From contig NZ_CP104207.1 of assembly GCF_025244705.1 (NCBI RefSeq), forward strand, positions 3,534,001-3,598,000: 64,000 bases of DNA, in the 5' to 3' direction. Position numbers and translations under genes: made by a program. The stretch comes from Sphingopyxis sp. PET50. Lineage in GTDB: Bacteria > Pseudomonadota > Alphaproteobacteria > Sphingomonadales > Sphingomonadaceae. Shown piece by piece: positions 16,830 through 25,655 of this stretch. Every line of letters starts with the position of its first letter. Within the stretch, counting starts at the first letter, position 1. The notes below the pieces were generated by a model. The model searched no databases, was not told the DNA's origin, and was given only the letters and a program-made list of their open reading frames with translations.

Positions 16830-18347
16830 CTATGGCGCCGGTGGCGGCACGGCGCGCAGGCGGAGCGCCTGAATCGTCGCGGGGGTGGTCGGCGCAAGCA
16901 GCAGCATGCCGTCGAGCTTGCCCTTTTCGCAGTCGAGGCGGAAGGCCGTCGACATCGCGCCCATCGGCGCGAGCGGCTGTGCATCAGGGCATTCGCCGAC
17001 CGCGCGCCTGAGCTGCGCGAGTTCGGCGGCCCAGTTTTCCGCCGAACGATCGAGCAGGAAATTCATCGCGAGCCGACCGTCGAGCGGCGCGAGGCTGCCC
17101 GCCGCATAAGCGGCGCGCACCGCGACGAAGGCGTCGGCCACTGCGGGCGACACGGGCACCGTCCGGCTTTCGAGCAGGCCCGCCTTGTCCATCGCCACCG
17201 CCGTGTCCCAGGCTGGTCCCGACGGCCCGGCATAGGTGCGGTTCGCGAGTGCGAAAATGCCGACGCCATGGTCGGGCATCAGCATCACATGGCTGCCATA
17301 GCCGGGATAGCCGCCGCCATGCGCGAGAGTGAGGCCGAGGTCGCAGTCCTGCGCGACGCGCCAGCCCATGCCATAGGCGAGGCTTTGCTTGCAGGCGTCG
17401 GCGCCGGTCGATCCGATGCGGTTCGCCACCGACGTGAAATTCAATCCCTGCGCGATTTCGCGCACCGTCGATCTTTTGACCGGCCCGGTGTCGGGATCGT
17501 CGCGCGCGGGCCAGGCGGACAGGAGGAACGCGACCCATTTCGCATAATCGTTGGCGCTGACCTGAAGCCCGCCCATCGCGTTGAAGGCGCCGTCGATCAT
17601 TTCGGGCTCGGGCGACCAGGCTTCGTTTTCCCAGCGATAACCGCGGGCGTAACGCTCCTTCGGCGCTTTGGTCACATCATAGCCGCTAGCGGTCATGCCG
17701 AGCGGGGTCAGGATCGTCTGCCGGACATAGTCGGTGTAGGGCATGCCCGACGCGTTGGTCACGATGCGGCCGAGCAGGGCGTAGCCGAAGTTCGAATATT
17801 CGTGGCTGCTTTGCGGTACGCGGCTGAAGGGCACGCCCGCCGCGATCATGTTCGTGAAATCCTCCTGCGGCAGCACTTGCTGCCGGTCGCCCCACGGATC
17901 GTCGGTGACGAGGCCGCCGACGTGCTGGAGCAGATCGCGGATGCGGATTCGCGGGCTGTCCTTTGTCGGATAGGTCCAGCCCTTCATTTCGGGAATATAG
18001 TCCTCGGCGAGGTCGTCGAGGCGGAGCTTGCCGTCGTCGCGCAGCTTCAGGATCGACAGCGCGGTGAAGGCCTTGGTCATCGAGGCGATGCGGAACAGGC
18101 TGTCGGGGGTGACGGGGCGCTTCGCGTCGAGGTCCTGCACCCCGACGCCGTTCACATAGGCGAGCTTGCCGTCCTTGACGATGCCATAGACGAGGCCGGG
18201 GACATGGGCATCGGCTTGGTAGAGGGCGAATAGCGCGTCGATTTCGGGGGCGAGCTGATCGAAGGTCTGCGGGGCGGCGTCCTGGGCGAAGGCGGGGAGC
18301 GGAATGGCCAGCGCGGTCGCCAGCAGAAGAGCCAATCCTGAGCGCAT
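16830..18347 (-). CDS. serine hydrolase of the class C beta-lactamase/DD-peptidase fold
   Basis: A 505-residue exported protein (signal peptide LALLLATALAIPLPAFAQ). It carries all three active-site motifs of the AmpC/EstB fold: S89-M-T-K92, Y184-S-N186 and H343-G-G. The C-terminal 120 residues form an extra domain of unknown role. Such proteins can be beta-lactamases, esterases or D-amino peptidases; sequence alone does not decide. It is followed by the LysR gene on the same strand and has a REP-type inverted pair just upstream. ATG 18347 is the natural start before the signal. Confidence 0.87.
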   Translation of the reverse strand: MRSGLALLLATALAIPLPAFAQDAAPQTFDQLAPEIDALFALYQADAHVPGLVYGIVKDGKLAYVNGVGVQDLDAKRPVTPDSLFRIASMTKAFTALSILKLRDDGKLRLDDLAEDYIPEMKGWTYPTKDSPRIRIRDLLQHVGGLVTDDPWGDRQQVLPQEDFTNMIAAGVPFSRVPQSSHEYSNFGYALLGRIVTNASGMPYTDYVRQTILTPLGMTASGYDVTKAPKERYARGYRWENEAWSPEPEMIDGAFNAMGGLQVSANDYAKWVAFLLSAWPARDDPDTGPVKRSTVREIAQGLNFTSVANRIGSTGADACKQSLAYGMGWRVAQDCDLGLTLAHGGGYPGYGSHVMLMPDHGVGIFALANRTYAGPSGPAWDTAVAMDKAGLLESRTVPVSPAVADAFVAVRAAYAAGSLAPLDGRLAMNFLLDRSAENWAAELAQLRRAVGECPDAQPLAPMGAMSTAFRLDCEKGKLDGMLLLAPTTPATIQALRLRAVPPPAP

Positions 18348-18356
18348 CAAAACCTC

Positions 18357-18441
18357 CGTTCGTGCTGAGCTTGTCGAAGCACTATTCTCCATGCCGACAT
18401 AGAGAGGAAGAACGGCCCTTCGACAAGCTCAGGGCGAACGG
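18357..18441. repeat. REP-type inverted pair (GCTGAGCTTGTCGAAG family)
   Basis: Two arms, CGTGCTGAGCTTGTCGAAGC and CCCTTCGACAAGCTCAGGGC, face each other about 35 bp apart between rimM and the serine-hydrolase gene. The same arm pair occurs inside mtaB at 24684-24770. Confidence 0.85.
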
Positions 18442-18460
18442 ATTTTGGCGGGACGGATGG

Positions 18461-18955
18461 TTATTCGACGAAAGCGGCGGCGATGGTCACGCCATCGGCG
18501 TCCCATGCGGGAACCGCTTTTGCGGTCATCGGCACCATGAAGCGTTTGCGGTCGGGCTTTTCGATTTCGAGGATGTCGCCGGCGCCGAAATTCTCGACCG
18601 CGACGATCGTGCCGATCGCACCGCCGTCGGTCGAGACGCAGGGTAGGCCGATCAGGTCGTGATGATAATATTCGCCCTCGCCCAAAGGCGGCAGCGCCGA
18701 GCGCGGGACGGTGAGCAGGGTGCCGCGGAGCGCCTCGGCGGCGCTGCGGTCGGTCACCTCGGCGAAGCTGGCGACCGCGCCCTGGTTGGCGGGGCGGACC
18801 GATTTCAGCGTCAGCGTGCGCTCGCCTGCATTCAGGGCGGAGAAGGCGCGGAGGCTCTCCGCGCCTTCTCCGAACAGTTTCAGCCGCACCTCGCCCCGCA
18901 CCCCATGCGCGCCGGCGATGGCGGCGAGGGTGACGGGGCGGTTCGCGTCGGCCAA
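18461..18955 (-). CDS. rimM: ribosome maturation factor RimM
   Basis: A 164-residue 16S rRNA processing factor that binds S19 during 30S assembly. The N-terminal beta-barrel has AAIAGAHGVRGEVRLKLFG, and the PRC-barrel C-terminus has EYYHHDLIGLPC and VPMTAKAVPAWD. It starts 3 bp after the rpsP stop, the usual pairing. The normal next gene, trmD, is not adjacent; a REP pair and about 3.7 kb of other genes intervene. Confidence 0.96.
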   Translation of the reverse strand: MADANRPVTLAAIAGAHGVRGEVRLKLFGEGAESLRAFSALNAGERTLTLKSVRPANQGAVASFAEVTDRSAAEALRGTLLTVPRSALPPLGEGEYYHHDLIGLPCVSTDGGAIGTIVAVENFGAGDILEIEKPDRKRFMVPMTAKAVPAWDADGVTIAAAFVE

Positions 18956-18958
18956 GAT

Positions 18959-19606
18959 TTAGCCTTCGGCCTTTTCTTCGGCTTCGGGAGCGACCGGGCC
19001 GCCCTCGGCGACTTCCTCGGCGATCGCGGTCGCGTCCTCGGCGGTCGCATCGGCGGGAACTTCGTCGGCGACGGCTTCGGCCACGGCTTCGGCCGTCGCT
19101 TCACTCTTCACCGAGCCAGTGGCGTCCGATTCCGCGACTTCGGGAGCGGCGGCTTCTTCGGCGGCGGGCGCCGCTTCGGCCACGACCTCTTCAGCAGGCG
19201 ATTCTTCGGCCGGTGCTTCGACTTCGGGAGCGGGAGCGGCGGCGGCTTCCTTCGCGGCCTCTTCGGCCTCGGCGATCTTGGCGGCCTTCTCTTCGGCGCG
19301 TTCCTTGGCCTTTTCGCCCGGGACAGCCTTGTTCGGGTTGTTGCGCGCGGCGCGTTCCTTGACGCCGGCGGCGTCGAGGAAACGGGCGACGCGGTCGGTC
19401 GGCTGCGCGCCGACCGAGATCCAGTGCTTCGCACGCTCGGCGTCGAGCTTCACGCGCTCCGGATTGTCCTTGGCGAGCAGCGGGTTGTAGCTGCCGATGC
19501 GCTCGATGAAGCGACCGTCGCGAGGGGACCGCGAATCGGCGACGACGATCTTGTAATAGGGGCGCTTTTTCGAACCGCCGCGCGACAGGCGAATGGAGGT
19601 AGCCAT
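18959..19606 (-). CDS. rpsP: 30S ribosomal protein S16 with long acidic tail
   Basis: Residues 1 to about 85 are a standard S16 ([49 protein letters not shown]). S16 usually ends at 80-110 residues, but this protein has 215: the last 130 are an Ala/Glu/Pro low-complexity tail with repeated EEAA, PAEE and EAVAEAVA patterns. The frame is intact and codon use is even. Extended tails on S16 occur in sphingomonads; the function is not known to me. ATG 19606 follows a weak purine stretch. Confidence 0.95.
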   Translation of the reverse strand: MATSIRLSRGGSKKRPYYKIVVADSRSPRDGRFIERIGSYNPLLAKDNPERVKLDAERAKHWISVGAQPTDRVARFLDAAGVKERAARNNPNKAVPGEKAKERAEEKAAKIAEAEEAAKEAAAAPAPEVEAPAEESPAEEVVAEAAPAAEEAAAPEVAESDATGSVKSEATAEAVAEAVADEVPADATAEDATAIAEEVAEGGPVAPEAEEKAEG

Positions 19607-19658
19607 GGTGTAAGTCCTTCTTTCTAATTCAAATTCAAGGTCGTTTTTTATTCACTGG

Positions 19659-19678
19659 ATCCCGGCCTGCGCCGGGAT
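19659..19678. repeat. short GC hairpin between ffh and rpsP
   Basis: ATCCCGGC-CT-GCGCCGGGAT can form a short stem. It has the look of a dispersed palindrome rather than a terminator because no T run follows on the minus strand. Confidence 0.4.
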
Positions 19679-19696
19679 GACGGCCTGTCTGGGCCG

Positions 19697-21142
19697 TCAT
19701 TTCTTCTTGTTCATCAGATTGGCGAGTTCGGGCGGGATCGCCCCGCCGCCGAGACCGGGCAGGCCGCCGAGGCCGCCGCCGCCGCCCATTCCGGGAATGC
19801 CGCCGCCCTTGCCGAACAGCGCGCCGAGGCCTTTCAAGCCGCCCATCTTGCGGATCTTCTTCATCGCGGTGGACATTTCCTGGTGCATCTTGAGCACGCG
19901 GTTGACCATCTGGACATTGGTGCCCGAGCCGTTGGCGATGCGGATCTTGCGCTTCGCGGTCAGGATTTCGGGCTTGGCGCGCTCCTTCGGCGTCATCGAG
20001 CCCATGATCGCGTCGAAATGGATCAGCATCTTGTCGTCGGCGCCGCCCTGCGCCATCGCGACCTGCGCCTTCTTGATGCCCGGGATCATGCCGGCGAGCG
20101 CGCCGAGGCCGCCCATGCGGCGCATCTGGTTGAGCTGGGTGCGCAGGTCGTTGAGGTCGAACTGGCCCTTGGCCATCTTCGCCGCCATCGCCTCGGCCTC
20201 TTCGGCCTGGATCGTCTCGGCGGCGCGTTCGACGAGGCTGACGACGTCGCCCATGCCGAGGATGCGGCCCGCGATGCGCGACGGCTGGAAGAGTTCGAGC
20301 CCGTCGAGCTTTTCGCCGGTGCCCGCGAACTTGATCGGCTTGCCGGTGACCGCGCGCATCGACAGCGCGGCGCCGCCGCGCGCGTCGCCGTCCATGCGGG
20401 TCAGCACGACGCCGGTCAGCGGCACCTGGTCGGTGAAGCGCTGCGCCACCTGCACCGCGTCCTGGCCGGTCAGGCTGTCGACGACGAGCAGGGTTTCGGC
20501 CGGGTTTGCCGCGCGCGACACCGCCTGCATCTCGTCCATCAGTTGCTGGTCGACGTGGAGGCGGCCCGCGGTGTCGAGCATCAGCACGTCATAGCCCTGA
20601 AGCTTCGCGGCCTGCAGCGCGCGCTGTGCGATCTCGACCGGCTGTTGCCCGGCAATGATCGGCAACGTTGCGACGTCGATCTGTTGGCCGAGAACCGCAA
20701 GCTGTTCCTGCGCTGCGGGCCGGTTGACGTCGAGCGACGCCATCAGCACCTTCTTGCGCTCCTTGTCCTTCAGCCGCTTGGCGATCTTCGCGGTCGTCGT
20801 CGTCTTGCCCGAACCCTGAAGCCCGACCATCATGATGACGGCGGGGGGAGTGACGGCGAGGTTCAGCTCGGCGGTTTCGGAGCCGAGCATTTCGGTAAGC
20901 GCGTCGCTGACGATCTTGACCACCTGCTGCCCCGGGGTAACCGAGCGCAGGACGTTCTGGCCGACCGCGAGTTCGGTGACCTGATCGACGAAGCTGCGCA
21001 CGACGGGCAGCGCGACGTCGGCCTCGAGCAGGGCGATTCGCACTTCGCGCATCGCGGCGCGCACGTCGGCCTCGGTCAGCGCACCGCGACCGCGGAGCTT
21101 TCCGAAAACATCGCCAAGCCGGTTGCTCAGACTATCGAACAC
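19697..21142 (-). CDS. ffh: signal recognition particle protein
   Basis: A 481-residue SRP54 GTPase that targets nascent membrane proteins to the translocon with 4.5S RNA and FtsY. The N domain is followed by the G domain (GLQGSGKTTTTAK, DVNRPAAQEQL, DTAGRLHVD, TRMDGDARGG) and a Met/Gly-rich M domain ending in a glycine-proline stretch. I start at GTG 21142 because AAGGA lies 8 nt upstream and the residues VFDSLSNRLGDVF match the family start. The frame continues open upstream, but that is antisense to the GGDEF gene. Confidence 0.96.
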   Translation of the reverse strand: MFDSLSNRLGDVFGKLRGRGALTEADVRAAMREVRIALLEADVALPVVRSFVDQVTELAVGQNVLRSVTPGQQVVKIVSDALTEMLGSETAELNLAVTPPAVIMMVGLQGSGKTTTTAKIAKRLKDKERKKVLMASLDVNRPAAQEQLAVLGQQIDVATLPIIAGQQPVEIAQRALQAAKLQGYDVLMLDTAGRLHVDQQLMDEMQAVSRAANPAETLLVVDSLTGQDAVQVAQRFTDQVPLTGVVLTRMDGDARGGAALSMRAVTGKPIKFAGTGEKLDGLELFQPSRIAGRILGMGDVVSLVERAAETIQAEEAEAMAAKMAKGQFDLNDLRTQLNQMRRMGGLGALAGMIPGIKKAQVAMAQGGADDKMLIHFDAIMGSMTPKERAKPEILTAKRKIRIANGSGTNVQMVNRVLKMHQEMSTAMKKIRKMGGLKGLGALFGKGGGIPGMGGGGGLGGLPGLGGGAIPPELANLMNKKK

Positions 21143-21388
21143 AGCCAAATCCTTGCTTTCGACGCCCGCAACGCAAAACACGCCGGTGAGCGAAACCTCG
21201 CCAACCAGCGGTATCCGTGGACAGGTTTTCCGTCGCGGATGTCGATATGCCCGGCCGCGAGATGCCGCCGGACGGAGGCGCCTGTACGGGAAATGGGGAG
21301 GAAAGGCAAGCGAACGCTCCCCCACACTTAACGCAAATTTCACCGCTTCAGGCGCAGAAGGGCGGCTGACTGTGGGGACATTCGAAAT

Positions 21389-23020
21389 ATGGGGACAGCC
21401 GTTCCGCCCAAAACACCCGACCGCGCCGAAAGTGCGAAGCGCGATGTCGTCGCCGGGGGCATCGTCGTTGCGGCGATCATCCTGTTCATCGGCACCGGCA
21501 GCAGCGTCATGCAATCGGTCGTGCGCGCGCTGTCGGGCATCGGCGGCGGCACCGACCAGGTGCTGGCGGCGACGCTGATCCTGAACATCGCGCTGATCCT
21601 GTTCGGCTGGCGCCGCTATAACGATCTGCACCGCGAAATCCGCGAGCGCACCGAAGCCGAACAGCGCGCCCGCTATCTGGCCGATACCGATCCGCTGACC
21701 GACTTCCTGAACCGGCGCGCGATGATCGAACAGGGGCAGGCGCTGGTCGCCGAGGCCGCCGCCGGGCATCGCCATGTCGCGCTGTTCCTGCTCGACCTCG
21801 ACCATTTCAAGACCGTCAACGACATTCACGGCCATGCCGCGGGCGACCGGATGCTGAGGGTCGCCGCCGAACGGATCGCAAGCGTGCTGCCGCCGAGCGC
21901 GCTGATGGCGCGGCTGGGCGGCGACGAATTCGTCGCGATGCAGATGTTCGAGCCCAGCGGCACGCCGCATATCGAAGCGCTCGCGGCCGAGCTGGTCACC
22001 GTGCTCGAAGAGCCGGTGACGCACGATGCGCAGCAGATCCGCATCGGCGCCTCGATCGGGCTGGCGCTGGCGACGACCGCCGAGGTAACGATGGACACGC
22101 TGGTGCGCCAGGCCGACATCGCCATGTATCATTGCAAGGACGAAGGGCGGAACCGCTTCTGCTGGTTCGAGGCCGGCATGGAAATGGCGGTGCAGGTCCG
22201 CAACCAGATCGAGACCGGCATCCGCAGCGGCATGCCGCGCGACGAGTTCGTGCCCTTTTTCGAACCGCAGGTCGACATCGCGACGGGTCGGCTCGTCGGC
22301 TTCGAAATGCTGATGCGCTGGGATTCGCCCGAGCATGGCATGATCGAGCCCGACCGCTTCATCCCGGTCGCCGAGGATAGCGGGCTGATCGGCGAGCTGT
22401 CGCTACGCGTCGTGCGGCACGCGATGGAAATCGCCAAGGGCTGGGACCCGTCGATCACGCTGGCGGTCAACATCTCGCCGCAGCAGCTCAAAGACCCCTG
22501 GTTCAGCCAGAAGCTGACCAAGCTGCTGGTCGAGACGGGTTTTCCGGCGAGCCAGCTCGAGGTCGAGATCACCGAAAGTTCGCTGTTCGAGAATTTGCCG
22601 CTGGTGCGCTCGATCGTCACCAGCCTGAAGAATCAGGGCGTGTCGCTCTCGCTCGACGATTTCGGCACCGGCTACAGCTCGCTGTCGCACCTGCGCGCGC
22701 TGCCGTTCGACCGGATCAAGATTGACAAGAGTTTCATCGCCGCGATGCAGGGCAGCCCCGACGCGCAGGCGATCGTCGTCGCGATCGTGCGGCTGGGCGA
22801 AAGCCTGGCCATGCCGATCACCGCCGAAGGCGTCGAGGACGAGGCGACCGCGATCGAACTGACGCGGCTCGGTTGCGCCAAGGCGCAGGGCTGGTTCTAT
22901 GGCAAGCCGGCATCGGCGGCGGTGACGGCAAAGCTGCTCGCGGAACGCGGGCTGCTGCGGACGCCGCTGGTGCTGGACGAAGGCGCCGTGGTCGAGGAAG
23001 AGCGGAGGCGATCGGCATAG
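21389..23020 (+). CDS. membrane GGDEF-EAL cyclic-di-GMP protein
   Basis: A 543-residue protein with two N-terminal membrane helices (about 22-37 and 58-73), then a diguanylate cyclase domain with intact GGDEF (177-181) and an EAL phosphodiesterase domain. The latter keeps FEMLMRW (EML for EAL), NISPQQL, EITES, DDFGTGYSSL, KIDKSF and AEGVE, so both activities look possible. No sensory domain other than the membrane anchor is visible. It is divergent from ffh with a 246-bp gap in which I see no other gene. ATG 21389 follows GGGGA. Confidence 0.93.
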   Translation: MGTAVPPKTPDRAESAKRDVVAGGIVVAAIILFIGTGSSVMQSVVRALSGIGGGTDQVLAATLILNIALILFGWRRYNDLHREIRERTEAEQRARYLADTDPLTDFLNRRAMIEQGQALVAEAAAGHRHVALFLLDLDHFKTVNDIHGHAAGDRMLRVAAERIASVLPPSALMARLGGDEFVAMQMFEPSGTPHIEALAAELVTVLEEPVTHDAQQIRIGASIGLALATTAEVTMDTLVRQADIAMYHCKDEGRNRFCWFEAGMEMAVQVRNQIETGIRSGMPRDEFVPFFEPQVDIATGRLVGFEMLMRWDSPEHGMIEPDRFIPVAEDSGLIGELSLRVVRHAMEIAKGWDPSITLAVNISPQQLKDPWFSQKLTKLLVETGFPASQLEVEITESSLFENLPLVRSIVTSLKNQGVSLSLDDFGTGYSSLSHLRALPFDRIKIDKSFIAAMQGSPDAQAIVVAIVRLGESLAMPITAEGVEDEATAIELTRLGCAKAQGWFYGKPASAAVTAKLLAERGLLRTPLVLDEGAVVEEERRRSA

Positions 23021-23024
23021 CTTC

Positions 23025-23480
23025 TCCCCTCCCTTCTTCAGGGAGGGGTTGGGGGTGGGTTGGCGAGCGCAGCTCGCCGTTCTATTCTCTATCCTATGCA
23101 TCGCGTGCCGCCCGAGATGACCGAACGCGCGCGCCGATTGCGGCGCGAGTCCACATGCCGGCTGAGCGCAAGTTATGGCGATTGCTATCGAGATATCGGC
23201 CCGCCTTCACCCGGCAACTGGTCGTCGGGAATTACATCGTCGATCTGGCGTGCCGCGAGGCGAAGCTGGCGGTCGAACTCGACGGCAGCCAGCATGTCGA
23301 CCAGCAAGATTATGATGCCGAACGAACGGCCTATCTGGAAGCGAATGGCTGGCGGGTGGTCCGGCTCTGGAACAGCGACGTTCTCGGCAATCCCGAAGGC
23401 GCGGCAAAGACCGTGCTGGCGCACGTCGCCGAGTGCCTCGGCGACACCCACCCCCAGCCCCTCCCTTCCAGGGAGGGGAG
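23025..23480 (+). mobile_element. putative DUF559 element bounded by inverted hairpin repeats
   Basis: The left end (23025-23062: hairpin CCCCTCCCTTCTTCAGGGAG, then GGTTGGGGGTGGGT) and right end (23444-23480: ACCCACCCCCAGCCCCTCCC plus hairpin) are inverted copies of each other. Between them lies almost only a DUF559 gene. A perfect small hairpin, GGCGAGC-GCA-GCTCGCC, follows the left end. The same ends without the gene form the family-1 repeats elsewhere in the window. No target-site duplication was identified by eye. Confidence 0.5.
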
Positions 23481-23607
23481 AGCGAGGAAACCCCGTCGCG
23501 CAAGAGCCCCCGCCTCGCTAGACTTCGCCGGTCCGCCGCCCTACATGCGCGGGATATGGCGGATCGCTTCACCAAGATGCACGGGCTGGGCAACGACTTT
23601 GTCGTGA
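23096..23607 (+). CDS. DUF559 (Vsr-like PD-(D/E)XK) endonuclease-domain protein, frameshifted
   Basis: From ATG 23096 the frame reads MHRVPPEMTERARRLRREST, then shifts near 23155 and continues PAERKLWRLLSRYRPAF. The core NYIVDLACREAKLAVELDG and QHVDQQDYDAERTAYLEANG contains the conserved D...E-x-D of the DUF559 nuclease fold. WRVVRLWNSDVLGNPEG is also typical. One base appears to be missing at the shift. In the corrected frame the protein reads through the right repeat, as is common for this family, to a stop at 23607 that overlaps the dapF start. The natural function is unknown. Confidence 0.75.
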
Positions 23608-24362
23608 TCGACGCGCGCGAGGCGCCCGTGGCGATGACCCCGGGGCGCGCGCATGCGATCGCCGACCGGCGTTTCGGCATCGGATGCGACCAGCTGATCC
23701 TGCTCGAACCCTCGGCCCATGCCGATGTGAGGATGCGCATCTTCAACGCCGACGGCAGCGAGGTCGAGGCGTGCGGCAATGCGACGCGCTGTGTCGCGAC
23801 ATTGCTCGGCCAGCCCGCGGTGATCGAGACTTTGGGCGGGATGCTGCGCGTCACGCCCGCCGACGGCGGCGCCGAGGTGGTGCTGGGCGAGCCGCAATTC
23901 GACTGGGAGCATATTCCGCTCGCGATGCCGATGGACACGCGCGACATGCCCGTCGCGTGGGACGAGCTGGAGCATGGCGCCGCGGTCAATGTCGGCAATC
24001 CGCACATCGTCTTCTTCGTGCCCGAGGCCGATGCGGTGGCGCTCGACGAACTGGGGCCGCGGATCGAGACCGACCCGCTGTTCCCCGAGCGCGTCAACGT
24101 CAATGTCGCGAGCCTCGACGGCCCCGACCGGCTGCAATTGCGGGTGTGGGAGCGCGGTGTCGGGCTGACGCAGGCTTGCGGCACCGGCGCGTGCGCGACC
24201 GCGGTCGCGGCGATCCGCGCCGGCAAGGTCGCCTCGCCGGTGACGGTGTCGCTGCCCGGCGGCGACCTGATCATCCGCTGGGCGCCCGGCGAGCCGATCG
24301 TGATGAGCGGCGCCGCGACGCGCGTGTATGAGGGCGAGACCGACTGGGCGCAGTTCGGATGA
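23556..24362 (+). CDS. dapF: diaminopimelate epimerase
   Basis: A 268-residue enzyme that converts LL- to meso-diaminopimelate for lysine and peptidoglycan synthesis. The two catalytic cysteines lie in ACGNATRC and TQACGTGACA, and the N-terminus FTKMHGLGNDFVVID is canonical. The start is ATG 23556; the open frame extends upstream through the DUF559 element but is not family-like. The stop overlaps the mtaB start by four bases (ATGA), heading a dapF-mtaB-ftsY-yciB operon. Confidence 0.96.
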   Translation: MADRFTKMHGLGNDFVVIDAREAPVAMTPGRAHAIADRRFGIGCDQLILLEPSAHADVRMRIFNADGSEVEACGNATRCVATLLGQPAVIETLGGMLRVTPADGGAEVVLGEPQFDWEHIPLAMPMDTRDMPVAWDELEHGAAVNVGNPHIVFFVPEADAVALDELGPRIETDPLFPERVNVNVASLDGPDRLQLRVWERGVGLTQACGTGACATAVAAIRAGKVASPVTVSLPGGDLIIRWAPGEPIVMSGAATRVYEGETDWAQFG

Positions 24363-25655
24363 GCGCCCAAGTTTTGGACGGCCCGGCGGTCGTCAATTTC
24401 GGGTGCCGAGCTGAATATCGCCGAGGGCGAGGCGGTCCGCGCCGCAGCGACGGCGGCGGGGGCACGCGACACGATCATCTTCAACAGCTGCGCGGTGACC
24501 GACGAGGCGGTGCGGCAGGCACGGCAGGCGGTGCGGCGCGCACTGCGCGAGCGGCCAGGGGCCGAAGTCGTGGTGACCGGGTGCGCGGCGGAGCTGGAAC
24601 ACGATGCCTTCGCGGCGCTGGGTGCGCGGATGGTCAGGAATGACGCCAAGGGGCTGGTCGAGAGCTATGGTCTCGACGTCAAGAACGGTGCTTCGACAAG
24701 CTCAGCACAAACGGTTTTTGAAGAGGGCTCACTTCTTCATCCGTTTGCCCTGAGCTTGTCGAAGGGCCGTCTTTCCTACCAGCCCGCCCTGTCGGGCGCC
24801 GACCATGCGCGGGCGTTCCTCGGCGTGCAGACGGGCTGTTCGCACAGCTGCACCTTTTGCGCGACGGTGATTGCGCGCGGGAGCGCGCGGTCGGCGACTA
24901 TCGACGCCGTCACGGACTGCGCGCGCATCGCCCTGGATCGCGGCCAGCGCGAGATCGTGCTGACCGGGGTCGATCTCGCGAGCTATGGCGACGACAGCGG
25001 GGCGAGCCTCGCCGCGCTGGTCGAGGCGTTGCTGGCGCTGCCCGTCGAAAGGTTGCGGCTGTCGTCGCTCGATCCAAACCGCATTGACGACGCACTGTTC
25101 GCGCTGCTGACCACTGAGCCGCGGGTGATGCCGCATGTCCATCTGTCACTGCAGGCGGGCGACGATATGGTACTGACGCGGATGAAGCGGCGGCATCGCC
25201 GGGCTGAGGTGGTCGACCTTGTCGCACGATTGAAGGCGGCGCGGCCCGCGATCGCGATCGGCGCCGACCTGATCGCCGGATTTCCCACCGAGGACGACAC
25301 CATGTTTGCCAATACGCTGGCCCTGATCGACGAGTGCGACATCGTCTTCGGCCATATCTTTCCCTACAGCGCGCGCGCCGGGACGCCCGCCGCGCGGATG
25401 CCGCAGGTCGGGCGCGGCATTGCGCGCGAACGTGCCGCGATGCTGCGCGAGGCCAATGCGCGGCGGCGGCATCAATGGATGGATGCACAAGAGGGCACGA
25501 CGACCAACATGCTCGTCGAGCGCGACGGGCGGACAGGGCATGGCGAGAATTTCGCCAGCCTCGCGCTGACCGCGGCCGCTGCCCCCGGAAGCATCGTCCC
25601 GGTGCGGATCGGCGCGCGCGACGGCGACCGCCTGGCGGCGGAACTGGCGCAATGA
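24359..25655 (+). CDS. mtaB: tRNA t6A37 methylthiotransferase MtaB (frameshift; in-frame REP insertion)
   Basis: A radical-SAM enzyme of about 431 residues that converts t6A37 to ms2t6A in tRNA. The UPF0004 domain has three cysteine positions (FGC, NSCAVT, TGCAAE), and the radical-SAM CxxxCxxC is in QTGCSHSCTFC; a TRAM-like tail follows. The frame breaks near 24404 at GCCGAGCTGAAT; one extra base restores GC(Q/R)LNIAEGE. Between the two domains a REP pair (24684-24770) is translated in frame as about 28 foreign residues. The start overlaps dapF and the stop overlaps ftsY. Confidence 0.88.
24684..24770. repeat. REP inverted pair inside mtaB coding sequence
   Basis: Arms GGTGCTTCGACAAGCTCAGC and GCCCTGAGCTTGTCGAAGGG face each other about 35 bp apart and match the intergenic pair at 18357-18441. 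The insert keeps the mtaB frame open and falls between the UPF0004 and radical-SAM domains. Confidence 0.85.

Noticed and set aside
21143-22336. Upstream extension of the ffh reading frame (about 400 codons)
   Set aside because: The region is antisense to the GGDEF-EAL gene and the Ffh N-terminus begins at GTG 21142 with its own ribosome site.
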